From a virus: a stretch of DNA of 26,279 bases. The stretch lies in IMG/VR virus record IMGVR_UViG_3300030102_005480, positions 1 to 26,279 of that record, one strand, 5' to 3'. The position numbers were made by a program, and so were the translations under genes. This document shows, in pieces, positions 6,695-13,032 of the stretch (positions are counted from its first letter, which is position 1; each line of letters opens with the position of its first letter). The notes under the pieces are model-generated. The model was not told the DNA's origin and did not search any database. It worked only from the letters and a program-made list of their open reading frames with translations.

Positions 6695-7161
6695 TACATC
6701 ATCTCAAAGTGGGGAGCATCGATGAAGGGTCTACGGCCCTGGCTTCGTCTTAAGTCTACATATGCCATCATAGCATCTTCTGCGCTTCCTGGGTAAGATC
6801 TTATGTCTCCTTCACTCCAGGCTGCTCCCCATTTGATAGCGCAGCCAACTTCTTCTGCTGCAGCTTTAAAAGCGTCACAAATATCATCGTATAAGTTTAA
6901 CTCCCAGGATACTTCTGGCCCTACGTAGGCTACAACATCTACAGCCTGTGAGTATCCATCCTCTTGAGGAAGATGTTTAGATCGCATCGTCTGTGATCTT
7001 CCTGCTGCTACGTTAGCCTCTTGCTCTTCTATGGTTCTTACACCACACGTCACTCCGAAATCAACACCAGTTATTTCTATGGCTCTTTCAACAACAGAGA
7101 CTAGATCAGGGTGTACTCCTTTGAGCCTGTCTTTTGATCTTTGACTTAAATTAAAACTCAT
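6694..7161 (-). CDS. Endolysin, M15-family D,D-/L,D-peptidase
   Basis: A 155-residue peptidoglycan peptidase of the VanY/M15 type. It has the expected zinc ligands: His63 in SKHLPQEDGYSQAVDVVAYV, Asp75 in the same motif, and His151 in DAPHFEM, with a conserved IKWGAAW stretch between. Length and lack of a signal peptide match single-domain phage endolysins that reach the periplasm through a holin. It cleaves peptide cross-links of the host wall at lysis. The following gene is the probable spanin. Confidence 0.88.
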   Translation of the reverse strand: MSFNLSQRSKDRLKGVHPDLVSVVERAIEITGVDFGVTCGVRTIEEQEANVAAGRSQTMRSKHLPQEDGYSQAVDVVAYVGPEVSWELNLYDDICDAFKAAAEEVGCAIKWGAAWSEGDIRSYPGSAEDAMMAYVDLRRSQGRRPFIDAPHFEMM

Positions 7162-7163
7162 AA

Positions 7164-7706
7164 CTATGGCCTTTGTTTTGGTCTAATTTTAGGAATAGGT
7201 TTCTTTACTGAACCTGGTCTTGGCTTTGGCTTTACAACTTTCTTTTTAGGCTGACTGCTCAATACTTTCTTAACAGCTTTTTTAGAACTGCTTTTTATTT
7301 GTTTGTCTTTAGCTGTAGAGGCAAAACCCATAGGTTTTGTTACTTTAGGTTTTTTCTTAGTGCCTGTTTTAATTCCCACTCTTACGTTAGGCTTGGCTTT
7401 CTTTTTTTCTTTTTCGCTATTTTTTGCAGCACTCAGTATTCGATCTGTTACACTTGCACCTAATGCACCTATAGTTGCACCAGTTCCTAAAGCTTTTAAT
7501 TCCTGTTTAGCTGTAGTTACACTACCCATTATTGCTTTTTTTATTTTCTTCTCACCTTCAGTGTCTGGACCAAAAAATACTTTTTTGTATCTAGAAGGAA
7601 TTTGTGCATTTCTAACCATATCTTTTGTTAGTTTTGAAAGAGGTACACCTATACTTCTAGCTATAGATTTTCCTAGTGCTAAAGCTGTGTCTGTTTTAAA
7701 TGACAT
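7164..7706 (-). CDS. Very basic hypothetical protein
   Basis: A 180-residue protein. The N-terminal third is helical (ALGKSIARSIGVPLSKLTKD), a Gly/Ala-rich amphipathic or membrane-like segment lies near 69-93 (ALGTGATIGALGASVTDRIL), and the rest is Lys/Pro-rich and probably disordered. The tail VVKPKPRPGSVKKPIPKIRP shares its KPxxRPGS core with the basic protein at 3055-3474. It could be an internal virion or ejection protein, but there is no family match. Confidence 0.72.
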   Translation of the reverse strand: MSFKTDTALALGKSIARSIGVPLSKLTKDMVRNAQIPSRYKKVFFGPDTEGEKKIKKAIMGSVTTAKQELKALGTGATIGALGASVTDRILSAAKNSEKEKKKAKPNVRVGIKTGTKKKPKVTKPMGFASTAKDKQIKSSSKKAVKKVLSSQPKKKVVKPKPRPGSVKKPIPKIRPKQRP

Positions 7707-7719
7707 TATCTCATATCCT

Positions 7720-8379
7720 CTATTTACTGTCTTTTGCTTTCTTCAGACCAGTTTTTAATTCTGTAGTTGACTTAGTTAAGCCACCATTAGCGTAGCTGTA
7801 AGGTTGTGCGGCATTTATTCCACGTGAAGGTTGAAAGGCACGTACAGGTTGTGCCACAGGTGCTCTTCTGTTTCTTCTACCTGGTCCTGATGCTCTAGCA
7901 GTTCTACCAACACTTCTTGGTTTTCTATTCTTTCTAAAAAATTCTTCCAACATTTTTTGTTGTTTTTTCATAAAAGCATCGTCAGTGCCTCTACGTTTGC
8001 CTGTCAAATCAGCGCCTACCAATTGAGAGAGAACAGACTTTGGGACTCTTGGATTTGTTGTAACTCCTCTCCTTGCTTGATCAGCAGCTATTTGATCGTT
8101 AATTGCTTTTATACGTGCCTCTTCTGCTTTTGTTGGTGTTCTTGTACGAACACCTCTAGTTGTCTCCTCAACTCTTTTACGTAACTCTGGAGGTAATTTT
8201 CTTCTAGGTTTTTTTGGTATTGGTCTACCTTTGTCCAGTGGTTTCAAAAGGCTACGTGGCGTAGGTTGTGGATAATCTCTACCCGTTCTAAATACTCTAC
8301 GTGGTGCAATTTCAGGATCAGGTTGTCTTATTGGAAGTAATCCTCCAGGATGTAATCCTGTCTTTTTCTTTTTAGGCAT
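7720..8379 (-). CDS. Arg/Lys/Pro-rich hypothetical protein with shared C-terminal motif
   Basis: A 219-residue protein with strongly basic, Pro-rich, probably disordered composition. One helical patch is rich in charged residues (RTPTKAEEARIKAINDQIAA). The last 25 residues, beginning YANGGLTKSTTELKTGLKKA, resemble the tail of the repeat protein at 3484-3855: (YA)xGG(L/M)xKSTxxxxTG(L/I)KKA. It overlaps the upstream EF-hand membrane gene by TAATG. It may be a virion or DNA-associated protein. Confidence 0.72.
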   Translation of the reverse strand: MPKKKKTGLHPGGLLPIRQPDPEIAPRRVFRTGRDYPQPTPRSLLKPLDKGRPIPKKPRRKLPPELRKRVEETTRGVRTRTPTKAEEARIKAINDQIAADQARRGVTTNPRVPKSVLSQLVGADLTGKRRGTDDAFMKKQQKMLEEFFRKNRKPRSVGRTARASGPGRRNRRAPVAQPVRAFQPSRGINAAQPYSYANGGLTKSTTELKTGLKKAKDSK

Positions 8380-8708
8380 TATCTCATATCCTTTTTCATT
8401 GATGTTTTATTACCCATTGGCTTTCCTGCCATATATGCTGTTGCACCCATGTATGCTGCTACCACACCAGTCTGGGCAATATAAAATAGCCCAAGCAAAT
8501 CTGCGAGGGCGTTAACTCTTGAGTCTGACATTAAAGGTGTAAAGAGAAAGATAGTAAAGATAATCATCATACCCATAGCTACCCAAGCCATAAACTTCTG
8601 TGATTCAGCCTTTTCTTCTCGTAGCTCTACTTCAAGCATACGTTCTTTCATGGCTATCTCTTCTGCTGTGATCTTACCGTCACCATCTACGTCAAAGTCT
8701 ATGACCAT
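8379..8708 (-). CDS. Two-helix membrane protein with N-terminal EF-hand loop
   Basis: A 109-residue protein. Residues 6-17 (DVDGDGKITAEE) are a full canonical EF-hand calcium loop with Asp at 1, 3 and 5, Gly at 6, Ile at 8 and Glu at 12. A charged helix follows (18-38), then two membrane helices near 40-60 (MAWVAMGMMIIFTIFLFTPL) and 67-94, and a short basic tail. Size and topology resemble small phage holins, and the gene lies upstream of the endolysin and spanin in the same transcript. Holin is a plausible but unproven call. Confidence 0.78.
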   Translation of the reverse strand: MVIDFDVDGDGKITAEEIAMKERMLEVELREEKAESQKFMAWVAMGMMIIFTIFLFTPLMSDSRVNALADLLGLFYIAQTGVVAAYMGATAYMAGKPMGNKTSMKKDMR

Positions 8709-8978
8709 TTAATCCCCCACAACTTCTTTAGTTCCACAGACACGTTCATACACCATGTCTCCAACGTAGGCTTCAGCCCACTTGTTTTCAGTGAAGGTAC
8801 AAAAATGCCATAAATCATTTACGTCATTGTTCAACACATCAATTATTTCTTGTTGTTCGTTGACTGTTTCAGTTAGATGCTCAATATCGTGAACCATCTC
8901 ACTGGCATACCAAACAACACCTGCCAGTTGGACAGCCATTGCTACAACAAGGGCTATAGGTAGTTTTAAAGTGTCCAT
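8709..8978 (-). CDS. Single-span membrane protein with coiled coil (spanin- or holin-like)
   Basis: An 89-residue protein with an N-terminal membrane helix near 5-25 (KLPIALVVAMAVQLAGVVWY). It continues into a coiled coil at 28-56 (MVHDIEHLTETVNEQQEIID) and a C-terminal part with two Cys (60 and 81). An N-terminal anchor plus periplasmic coiled coil is the plan of Rz-type inner-membrane spanins. Because a u-spanin candidate is also present, this could instead be an accessory lysis or infection-control protein. Confidence 0.7.
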   Translation of the reverse strand: MDTLKLPIALVVAMAVQLAGVVWYASEMVHDIEHLTETVNEQQEIIDVLNNDVNDLWHFCTFTENKWAEAYVGDMVYERVCGTKEVVGD

Positions 8979-9049
8979 ATAAAAACCATCGCTACAATAA
9001 ATCCTAGAATAAAACCTACTGTCAGTGTTTTCTTGTTAGCTAGAATCAT
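8966..9049 (-). CDS. 27-residue transmembrane microprotein
   Basis: Encodes MILANKKTLTVGFILGFIVA and seven more residues, a single hydrophobic helix with a basic N-terminus. It fills the only gap between two neighbouring genes. It starts one base after the upstream stop (9051-9053) and overlaps the next start by 13 bases, as expected for translational coupling. It could be a holin or antiholin peptide. Shortness keeps the confidence moderate. Confidence 0.45.
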   Translation of the reverse strand: MILANKKTLTVGFILGFIVAMVFIWTL

Positions 9050-9050
9050 T

Positions 9051-9350
9051 TTAATGCTGTGTTTTAGGTTCTTCCACTGTTTCTTCATACTTATCCTCCC
9101 ACTCTCTTTTTCTCTCTGGGTCTAGAACGTCAAATCTGGACAACATACCCTCAAGGTACATTGACCTTTCTATTCTATCCAGAGATTCCCAGTTTCCTGT
9201 GTGTTCAAAGTAGGCTCTACGAGCATAAAAGACATCTGATCGGGGAATATGTACCCTTCTCAGTTTCTTTTCGTCTTGGTTAGCTAGTGCGTTGTAGAAC
9301 TCTTCTAGTACTGAGTCTGACTCAAAGTACTTTATTCTGTTTTTACTCAT
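9051..9350 (-). CDS. Hypothetical protein, first gene of the leftward block
   Basis: A 99-residue charged helical protein (SDSVLEEFYNALANQDEKKL, then VHIPRSDVFYARRAYFEHTG). It has no membrane segment or known motif. It is the first leftward gene after the divergent control region. The ATG at 9350 has no ribosome binding site and lies only about 14 bases from a probable -10 box, so translation may be nearly leaderless. Function unknown. Confidence 0.75.
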   Translation of the reverse strand: MSKNRIKYFESDSVLEEFYNALANQDEKKLRRVHIPRSDVFYARRAYFEHTGNWESLDRIERSMYLEGMLSRFDVLDPERKREWEDKYEETVEEPKTQH

Positions 9351-9363
9351 TTGGATTTCGGTA

Positions 9364-9391
9364 GTTGTACTTAAAGTAATACCATTGTCAA
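9364..9391 (-). promoter_or_regulatory. Probable leftward promoter with an operator-like dyad in its spacer
   Basis: On the minus strand a perfect -35 TTGACA (9391-9386) is followed after 16 bases by TACAAC (9369-9364). The dyad TACTT-T-AAGTA (9378-9368) occupies the end of the spacer and touches the -10. It would start transcription about seven bases before the ATG at 9350. A regulator bound to the dyad would block or remodel this promoter. Confidence 0.55.
9368..9378. repeat. TACTTnAAGTA dyad, copy 1
   Basis: TACTT-A-AAGTA, inverted repeat with a single central base, inside the leftward promoter. It belongs to a family with copies at 9454, 9524 and 16124. Confidence 0.75.
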
Positions 9392-9453
9392 TATTATCTT
9401 TTATTTATTTTCAATAAATGGACAACAAAAGAAGAATATGAGGTACTATAAGT

Positions 9454-9468
9454 ATTACTTTAAGTAAT
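9454..9468. repeat. ATTACTTnAAGTAAT dyad, copy 2
   Basis: Perfect seven-base arms ATTACTT-T-AAGTAAT. It is preceded by a TACTATAAG stretch that could serve as a -10 in the rightward direction. Confidence 0.8.
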
Positions 9469-9523
9469 TACTGTTAGTATTCTAATATTAGTAATAAATA
9501 TAAGAATAAAAATAAAAGTATTA

Positions 9524-9538
9524 AATACTTTAAGTATT
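9524..9538. repeat. AATACTTnAAGTATT dyad, copy 3
   Basis: Perfect seven-base arms AATACTT-T-AAGTATT. Its right flank (ACTGTTAGTAT) repeats that of copy 2, so about 20 bases are nearly duplicated. A weaker relative, ACTTCAAGTATA, follows at 9568-9579. Confidence 0.8.
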
Positions 9539-9737
9539 ACTGTTAGTATATACTACTAGTTATACTGACTTCAAGTATAAAACAACAAGTAATTACCCCC
9601 GATGACACTATGTCACACCCATATAGTGTAAGCATATATTCTTGTATCTTGTTATTAATAGTACAAATCCCCTGTCATCTAACAAGATATACTTATTCTT
9701 CCTCTTATATAGTTTCATACCGTTAGTTATAACTAAA

Positions 9738-9747
9738 TGTGATCACA
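9738..9747. repeat. TGTGATCACA palindrome, copy 1
   Basis: Ten-base perfect palindrome, repeated at 9995-10004 and 10070-10079 in the same non-coding region. The half site TGTGA equals that of CRP/FNR-type sites, but the usual six-base spacer is absent. Confidence 0.6.
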
Positions 9748-9830
9748 ACTCAAGTGTAAACCACTTGATTAACAATGTGGTTAACAGTCGAAAAATACCC
9801 CTCTCTGTCATTGGGTGTATATACGTAACG

Positions 9831-9861
9831 GTATACGGGGGGGTGGCCCATGCCCCTATAC
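9831..9861. repeat. G/C-rich imperfect hairpin
   Basis: GTATACGGGG pairs with CCCCTATAC, leaving one bulged C and a loop of about 12 bases that itself contains GGGTGGCCCA. It stands out in an otherwise very AT-rich region. It has no following T-run on either strand, so it is not a standard terminator. Confidence 0.5.
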
Positions 9862-9885
9862 CTTTATTTTCTTTTATTAAGCAAA

Positions 9886-9903
9886 TAGTTTAATGTTAAA
9901 CTA
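9886..9903. repeat. TAGTTTAA-n2-TTAAACTA dyad, copy 1
   Basis: Perfect eight-base arms around TG. It is the first of a spaced array that continues at 9908 (one mismatch), 9940 (perfect) and about 9973 (degenerate). Confidence 0.8.
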
Positions 9904-9907
9904 CTTT

Positions 9908-9925
9908 TAGTTTAATCTTAAAGTA
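9908..9925. repeat. TAGTTTAA-n2-TTAAAGTA dyad, copy 2
   Basis: Same element as at 9886, with one mismatched pair near the end of the right arm (G for C) and spacer TC. Confidence 0.65.
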
Positions 9926-9939
9926 TCACTGCTCAAAAA

Positions 9940-9957
9940 TAGTTTAACTTTAAACTA
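9940..9957. repeat. TAGTTTAA-n2-TTAAACTA dyad, copy 3
   Basis: Perfect eight-base arms around CT. Centre-to-centre distances in the array are 22, 32 and about 33 bases, close to two and three turns of the helix. Confidence 0.8.
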
Positions 9958-9992
9958 ATTCTTTGCGAATAACGTTTAGTATTAAACTTTTA

Positions 9993-10006
9993 TTTGTGAT
10001 CACAAA
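9993..10006. repeat. TTTGTGATCACAAA palindrome (copy 2 of TGTGATCACA)
   Basis: Fourteen-base perfect palindrome containing the TGTGATCACA core. It lies just beyond the TAGTTTAA array. Confidence 0.65.
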
Positions 10007-10069
10007 ACAAAAGGTTTTATGTATACCCCCCAGTATTAATTGGTCACTCAAAGTATACCCCTAGATTTT

Positions 10070-10079
10070 TGTGATCACA
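10070..10079. repeat. TGTGATCACA palindrome, copy 3
   Basis: Third copy of the ten-base palindrome, 75 bases after copy 2. It is preceded by TATACCCC and a T-rich run. Confidence 0.6.
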
Positions 10080-10328
10080 GTATTACCACCAGTTAGAACA
10101 GAAATAGAACAAAGCAAGAAATAGCTTTCACACTTAATATAACGCTCACTGAGTAGCTTTTATCTTTTTGTATACTGTTGTTCATAAAATAAGCTTTCCC
10201 CTAATTCTTGATATTTGTTGCATACTTACAACACAAAATAAAATAGTGGTTTTCTGGGTATTGTGCTTACCAGTTAAACAGCTAACTTGGTTACACAATT
10301 TATATATATTTAAAAAGGATTAATTAAA

Positions 10329-10538
10329 ATGAAATACGAAACCGACATAGTAGATAGCAAAGTAAATAGCTTCATGATTAACTTTTTAAAAAGTGGTGGT
10401 TTTAACATGAAAACTAATAAAGATTGTATTGAATTTTATACACCTAAAAAGAATAGATTAATCTTTAAGTCTCAAAAGTGGGATACACACTACAAGGTTA
10501 CTTTTGCAGAAAAGTTATTTTTAAAACAAACTGTATAA
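10329..10538 (+). CDS. Hypothetical protein, first rightward gene
   Basis: A 69-residue basic protein (KVNSFMINFLKSGGFNMKTN, later FYTPKKNRLIFKSQKWD). An AAAAAGGA ribosome binding site stands about eight bases before the ATG. It is AT-rich (about 27% GC in the first 60-base line), like the GP88 gene that follows 17 bases later. It has a beta-rich look and no recognised family. Confidence 0.65.
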   Translation: MKYETDIVDSKVNSFMINFLKSGGFNMKTNKDCIEFYTPKKNRLIFKSQKWDTHYKVTFAEKLFLKQTV

Positions 10539-10555
10539 TAGAGGGATTAATAAAA

Positions 10556-11509
10556 ATGAATATGATAGTTAATCAAAATGATTTTAACACTTATAAAGAT
10601 CAATCCAGACAAGCTTTAAAAGCTATGAAAGAGCATTGCAACACTGATACATTCATTAATGATTGTAAAAGAATTGCATACGAAAAAATAGAGCAAGCTT
10701 TAGACAACAATGGTCAATTGATATGGTCAAAGCTTCCTAAACTAATTGGACAAAATACAAAGATTAGTAAAGATATTGCTAATAGTGACAAAGATATTGA
10801 AATATTTGGTTTATCACTAGCACCCCATTTTATTAGTGGGTTCAATACTTGTAATGGTTTAAGCATGGGGTGTGCTCAAGCTTGCCTAATGTTTACTGGT
10901 ATGGGGCAAAAATTCATGATTGCAACAGATGGTGAGCACAAAGTAGCAATTGCCAGAATTATCAGGACTATTCTTTGGTTTAAATATCGTGATCAATTCA
11001 AAGCTAAATTGTTACGTGAGATAGAATTAAAACAAAAATTACTAGCTAAGAAAAATATTAGCATGGCATTTCGTCCTAATGTTTTCAGCGAAGTAAAATT
11101 TGAAAAGTTATTTCCAGAATTATTTGAGTTATGCAAAAGCTTAAACATTCAAGTTTACGATTATGTAAAAGATATAAATAGAATTGTAGAAAATCCATAT
11201 AAAGATTTTTATAGTATGACGTTCAGTCTATCCGAAAACAATTCTTTGTTTATTCCTACGGCTCTAAAACATGGTTCAAACATAGCTATTGTTACTGATA
11301 TACCTACAAACAAGGCTAAAGATAAAAAGAGCTATCTATATAGCGTTCCAGATACAATTACTGTTGATGGTATAACTCTTAATACTGTTGATGGTGATAG
11401 CCACGATGCAAGGTTTTTAGACAATAAAAAGAATTGCTTTGTTGTCCTACGTGGCAAGGGTCAAGAGATAAGAAAAGATACAACTAACTTCATGAGAAAG
11501 GTATTCTAA
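10556..11509 (+). CDS. GP88-family phage protein
   Basis: A 317-residue member of the GP88 family, named after mycobacteriophage gene product 88. Recognisable blocks are FNTCNGLSMGCAQACLMFTG (Cys 99, 106 and 110), the VYDYVK segment, the MTFSLSENN segment, and a C-terminal DGDSHDARFLD then VVLRGKG. The three clustered Cys could bind a metal or iron-sulfur cluster, but the family has no established activity. I chose the ATG at 10556 with GAGGG upstream; an in-frame ATG at 10478 would overlap the previous gene. Several 60-base lines are about 23% GC, against about 43% for the replication genes, which suggests separate acquisition. Confidence 0.85.
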   Translation: MNMIVNQNDFNTYKDQSRQALKAMKEHCNTDTFINDCKRIAYEKIEQALDNNGQLIWSKLPKLIGQNTKISKDIANSDKDIEIFGLSLAPHFISGFNTCNGLSMGCAQACLMFTGMGQKFMIATDGEHKVAIARIIRTILWFKYRDQFKAKLLREIELKQKLLAKKNISMAFRPNVFSEVKFEKLFPELFELCKSLNIQVYDYVKDINRIVENPYKDFYSMTFSLSENNSLFIPTALKHGSNIAIVTDIPTNKAKDKKSYLYSVPDTITVDGITLNTVDGDSHDARFLDNKKNCFVVLRGKGQEIRKDTTNFMRKVF

Positions 11510-11510
11510 A

Positions 11511-11603
11511 ATGTTTTTAACTTGGATCATAGGTACAATAGCAATAACGGCTATTCTGGGAATACTAGCGTGGATCATAACTTATTTAATAATGGAGGTA
11601 TAA
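11511..11603 (+). CDS. 30-residue transmembrane microprotein
   Basis: Encodes a single hydrophobic helix (MFLTWIIGTIAITAILGILA, then WIITYLIMEV). The ATG follows the GP88 stop by one base and its own stop touches the next ATG, so it fits the operon spacing exactly. There is no strong ribosome binding site, so translation would be coupled to GP88. Role unknown. Confidence 0.5.
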   Translation: MFLTWIIGTIAITAILGILAWIITYLIMEV

Positions 11604-11777
11604 ATGGATCAACTAATTTATCATAAGAAAAAACTCTATCAATTGAGCGATTACATGAACGCTCTGGAAGTCTCAGCAAGTAGCATGTTCAACAGTGAAC
11701 AACAAAGATATGAAGCAGTAAAAAGAATATGCGAGGTAAACAATATTTTAGAAGGGATATTGAATGATGAAGAATAA
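11604..11777 (+). CDS. Small helical hypothetical protein
   Basis: A 57-residue polar helical protein (KKLYQLSDYMNALEVSASSM) with a strong GGAGG ribosome binding site five bases before the ATG. It overlaps the next gene by 14 bases. No family recognised. Confidence 0.65.
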   Translation: MDQLIYHKKKLYQLSDYMNALEVSASSMFNSEQQRYEAVKRICEVNNILEGILNDEE

Positions 11778-11976
11778 TTTATTGAGATTAAATAACGCTA
11801 CTGGTGCAGCATTGGAAGTGCTTGAAGAATTAGCAGAGCTAACAACTAAGCTAGAGCACATTCAAGATTTAGCAATTGAAGTAAAAGGTTCGGGAGCTTT
11901 ACCAGTAGAGGCAATAGAAGAATTAGAAGGCATAGCCAATGCTTGTGGAGTACTGATAGCAAGGGGAAAAGAATAA
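11764..11976 (+). CDS. Small coiled-coil hypothetical protein
   Basis: A 70-residue acidic, Leu/Glu/Ala-rich helical protein (ALEVLEELAELTTKLEHIQD). It is likely a helical hairpin or coiled-coil dimer. AGGGA precedes the ATG pair at 11764. It joins the next gene at TAATG. Confidence 0.65.
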   Translation: MMKNNLLRLNNATGAALEVLEELAELTTKLEHIQDLAIEVKGSGALPVEAIEELEGIANACGVLIARGKE

Positions 11977-12209
11977 TGAAATATATGACAACTCTTAACG
12001 TCTGGGACAACAGCATAAAGAAAGCTATTGAGACGGGTCAAATAAAGCTACAGCGAGGGCAATGGCTACGCTGTGGGACTAAGGGCAAACGCTGTAGATA
12101 TGTAGGTTTAACTAGCGGCAAATCTATATGGGTTACGCACTGGCAAGGATCGCCACAAAAAACAAACACAAAATTTTTAAACGCTGTTGAAGCATACAAT
12201 GGAAGGTAA
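11976..12209 (+). CDS. Small basic hypothetical protein
   Basis: A 77-residue basic protein with a compact beta look (GQIKLQRGQWLRCGTKGKRC, then YVGLTSGKSIWVTHWQGSPQ). The ATG at 11976 overlaps the previous stop by one base, with AGGGG upstream. The GQWxRCG and IWVxHWQG pieces resemble short phage or plasmid proteins of unknown role. Confidence 0.68.
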   Translation: MKYMTTLNVWDNSIKKAIETGQIKLQRGQWLRCGTKGKRCRYVGLTSGKSIWVTHWQGSPQKTNTKFLNAVEAYNGR

Positions 12210-12213
12210 GATA

Positions 12214-12423
12214 ATGACTAAGAAAATATTAAAACACTGGGCGCTATTCTACAAAAATGGGGAGCGACATTTTATAAACGCACCTACTAGGGCAGAGTTA
12301 GACAGTGCTGTATTCGGTGGGGCATATGCGCCAAGGTTTGACAGTGTGACTTACTATGTCGAATATGAGCGTGACATAAAAGACACACAATATAACCAAG
12401 TTCACGAAGTGTATTTAAAGTAA
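12214..12423 (+). CDS. Small hypothetical protein
   Basis: A 69-residue protein (MTKKILKHWALFYKNGERHF), with a probable beta-alpha-beta pattern. The start is the ATG at 12214, placed correctly behind GGAAGG. An upstream in-frame ATG at 12187 would run into the previous gene. Confidence 0.65.
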   Translation: MTKKILKHWALFYKNGERHFINAPTRAELDSAVFGGAYAPRFDSVTYYVEYERDIKDTQYNQVHEVYLK

Positions 12424-12475
12424 TAATTCTATCTGATATTGAAGGGATAGAACAAACAAAAAGGGATAATAAAAA

Positions 12476-12664
12476 ATGACAGTAACACTTAACCAAATAC
12501 TAGCTATGGAAAATGTCCTAGCTACTCGTAAAATACCTAGCGACATTGCAGCAATGGCAAAAGCCAAACGCTACAGTGAAAGCAAACAAAAAGTAATTAC
12601 GCTAGGTGATCAACCATTACACTATGTATTAAGAATATTAGCAAAAGAAGGGTTAGACAAATGA
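12476..12664 (+). CDS. Small helical hypothetical protein
   Basis: A 62-residue protein (MTVTLNQILAMENVLATRKI), mostly alpha-helical and basic. AAAAGGGA precedes the start. It ends in an ATGA overlap with the next gene. No family recognised. Confidence 0.62.
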   Translation: MTVTLNQILAMENVLATRKIPSDIAAMAKAKRYSESKQKVITLGDQPLHYVLRILAKEGLDK

Positions 12665-13032
12665 GCTACATAGACACACTAAAAACAATCAACACGACTG
12701 AATTGAAAACACAAATGCTTGACGCTGCTACTGATGCGACAGACACCTACATTAAGGATGTACTGAAGGGTGAGGATGCCTTTGCCTGTGGGTTCGCTTG
12801 GGTAAATATTTATCCTAGGTTCAAGGGCAATACCAAGGATGGTAAAGCAGAACGCAAAGTAATAAAAGAACTAGGGTTCGAGCTAGACTACACTGGTAAA
12901 AGGTTCAGCCTATGGAATCCTAGCAAGTCATACTTCCAGAACATAGACTGTAAGGAAGCAGGTGCTAGAGCAGCAGCCAAAGTTCTGGAGAGTGTGGGCT
13001 TTGATGCTTTTGCAAACAGTAGGCTAGACTAG
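12661..13032 (+). CDS. Conserved hypothetical phage protein
   Basis: A 123-residue globular protein. The centre, FACGFAWVNIYPRFKGNTKD, followed by KVIKELGFELDYTGKRF, looks well conserved and enzyme-like, but I cannot name it. It is coupled to its neighbours by ATGA at the start and TAGTG at the end. Confidence 0.72.
   Translation: MSYIDTLKTINTTELKTQMLDAATDATDTYIKDVLKGEDAFACGFAWVNIYPRFKGNTKDGKAERKVIKELGFELDYTGKRFSLWNPSKSYFQNIDCKEAGARAAAKVLESVGFDAFANSRLD

Larger units (their letters stand above)
9351..10328. other. AT-rich divergent control region, candidate early control region or origin
   Basis: A stretch of 978 bases with no credible gene, between the leftward and rightward blocks. It contains TACTTTAAGTA dyads on the left (9368-9578), a G-rich hairpin (9831-9861), an array of TAGTTTAA dyads (9886-9990), three TGTGATCACA palindromes and repeated TATACCCC words (near 10021 and 10053). 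Divergent transcription, low GC and clustered dyads fit a regulatory hub or replication origin. No DnaA boxes are obvious. Confidence 0.6.

Noticed and set aside
9642-9893. Rightward 83-codon open frame in the divergent region
   Set aside because: It begins with TTG without a ribosome binding site, has AT-driven low-complexity content and runs through the G-rich hairpin, so I treat the region as non-coding.
9738-10079. CRP or FNR binding sites
   Set aside because: The TGTGATCACA palindromes have the right half-sites but no six-base spacer, so the host regulator would not fit.
12424-12475. Possible extra microprotein in a 52-base gap
   Set aside because: Only short frames with no start and site pairing, and the AAAAGGG there serves the gene at 12476.
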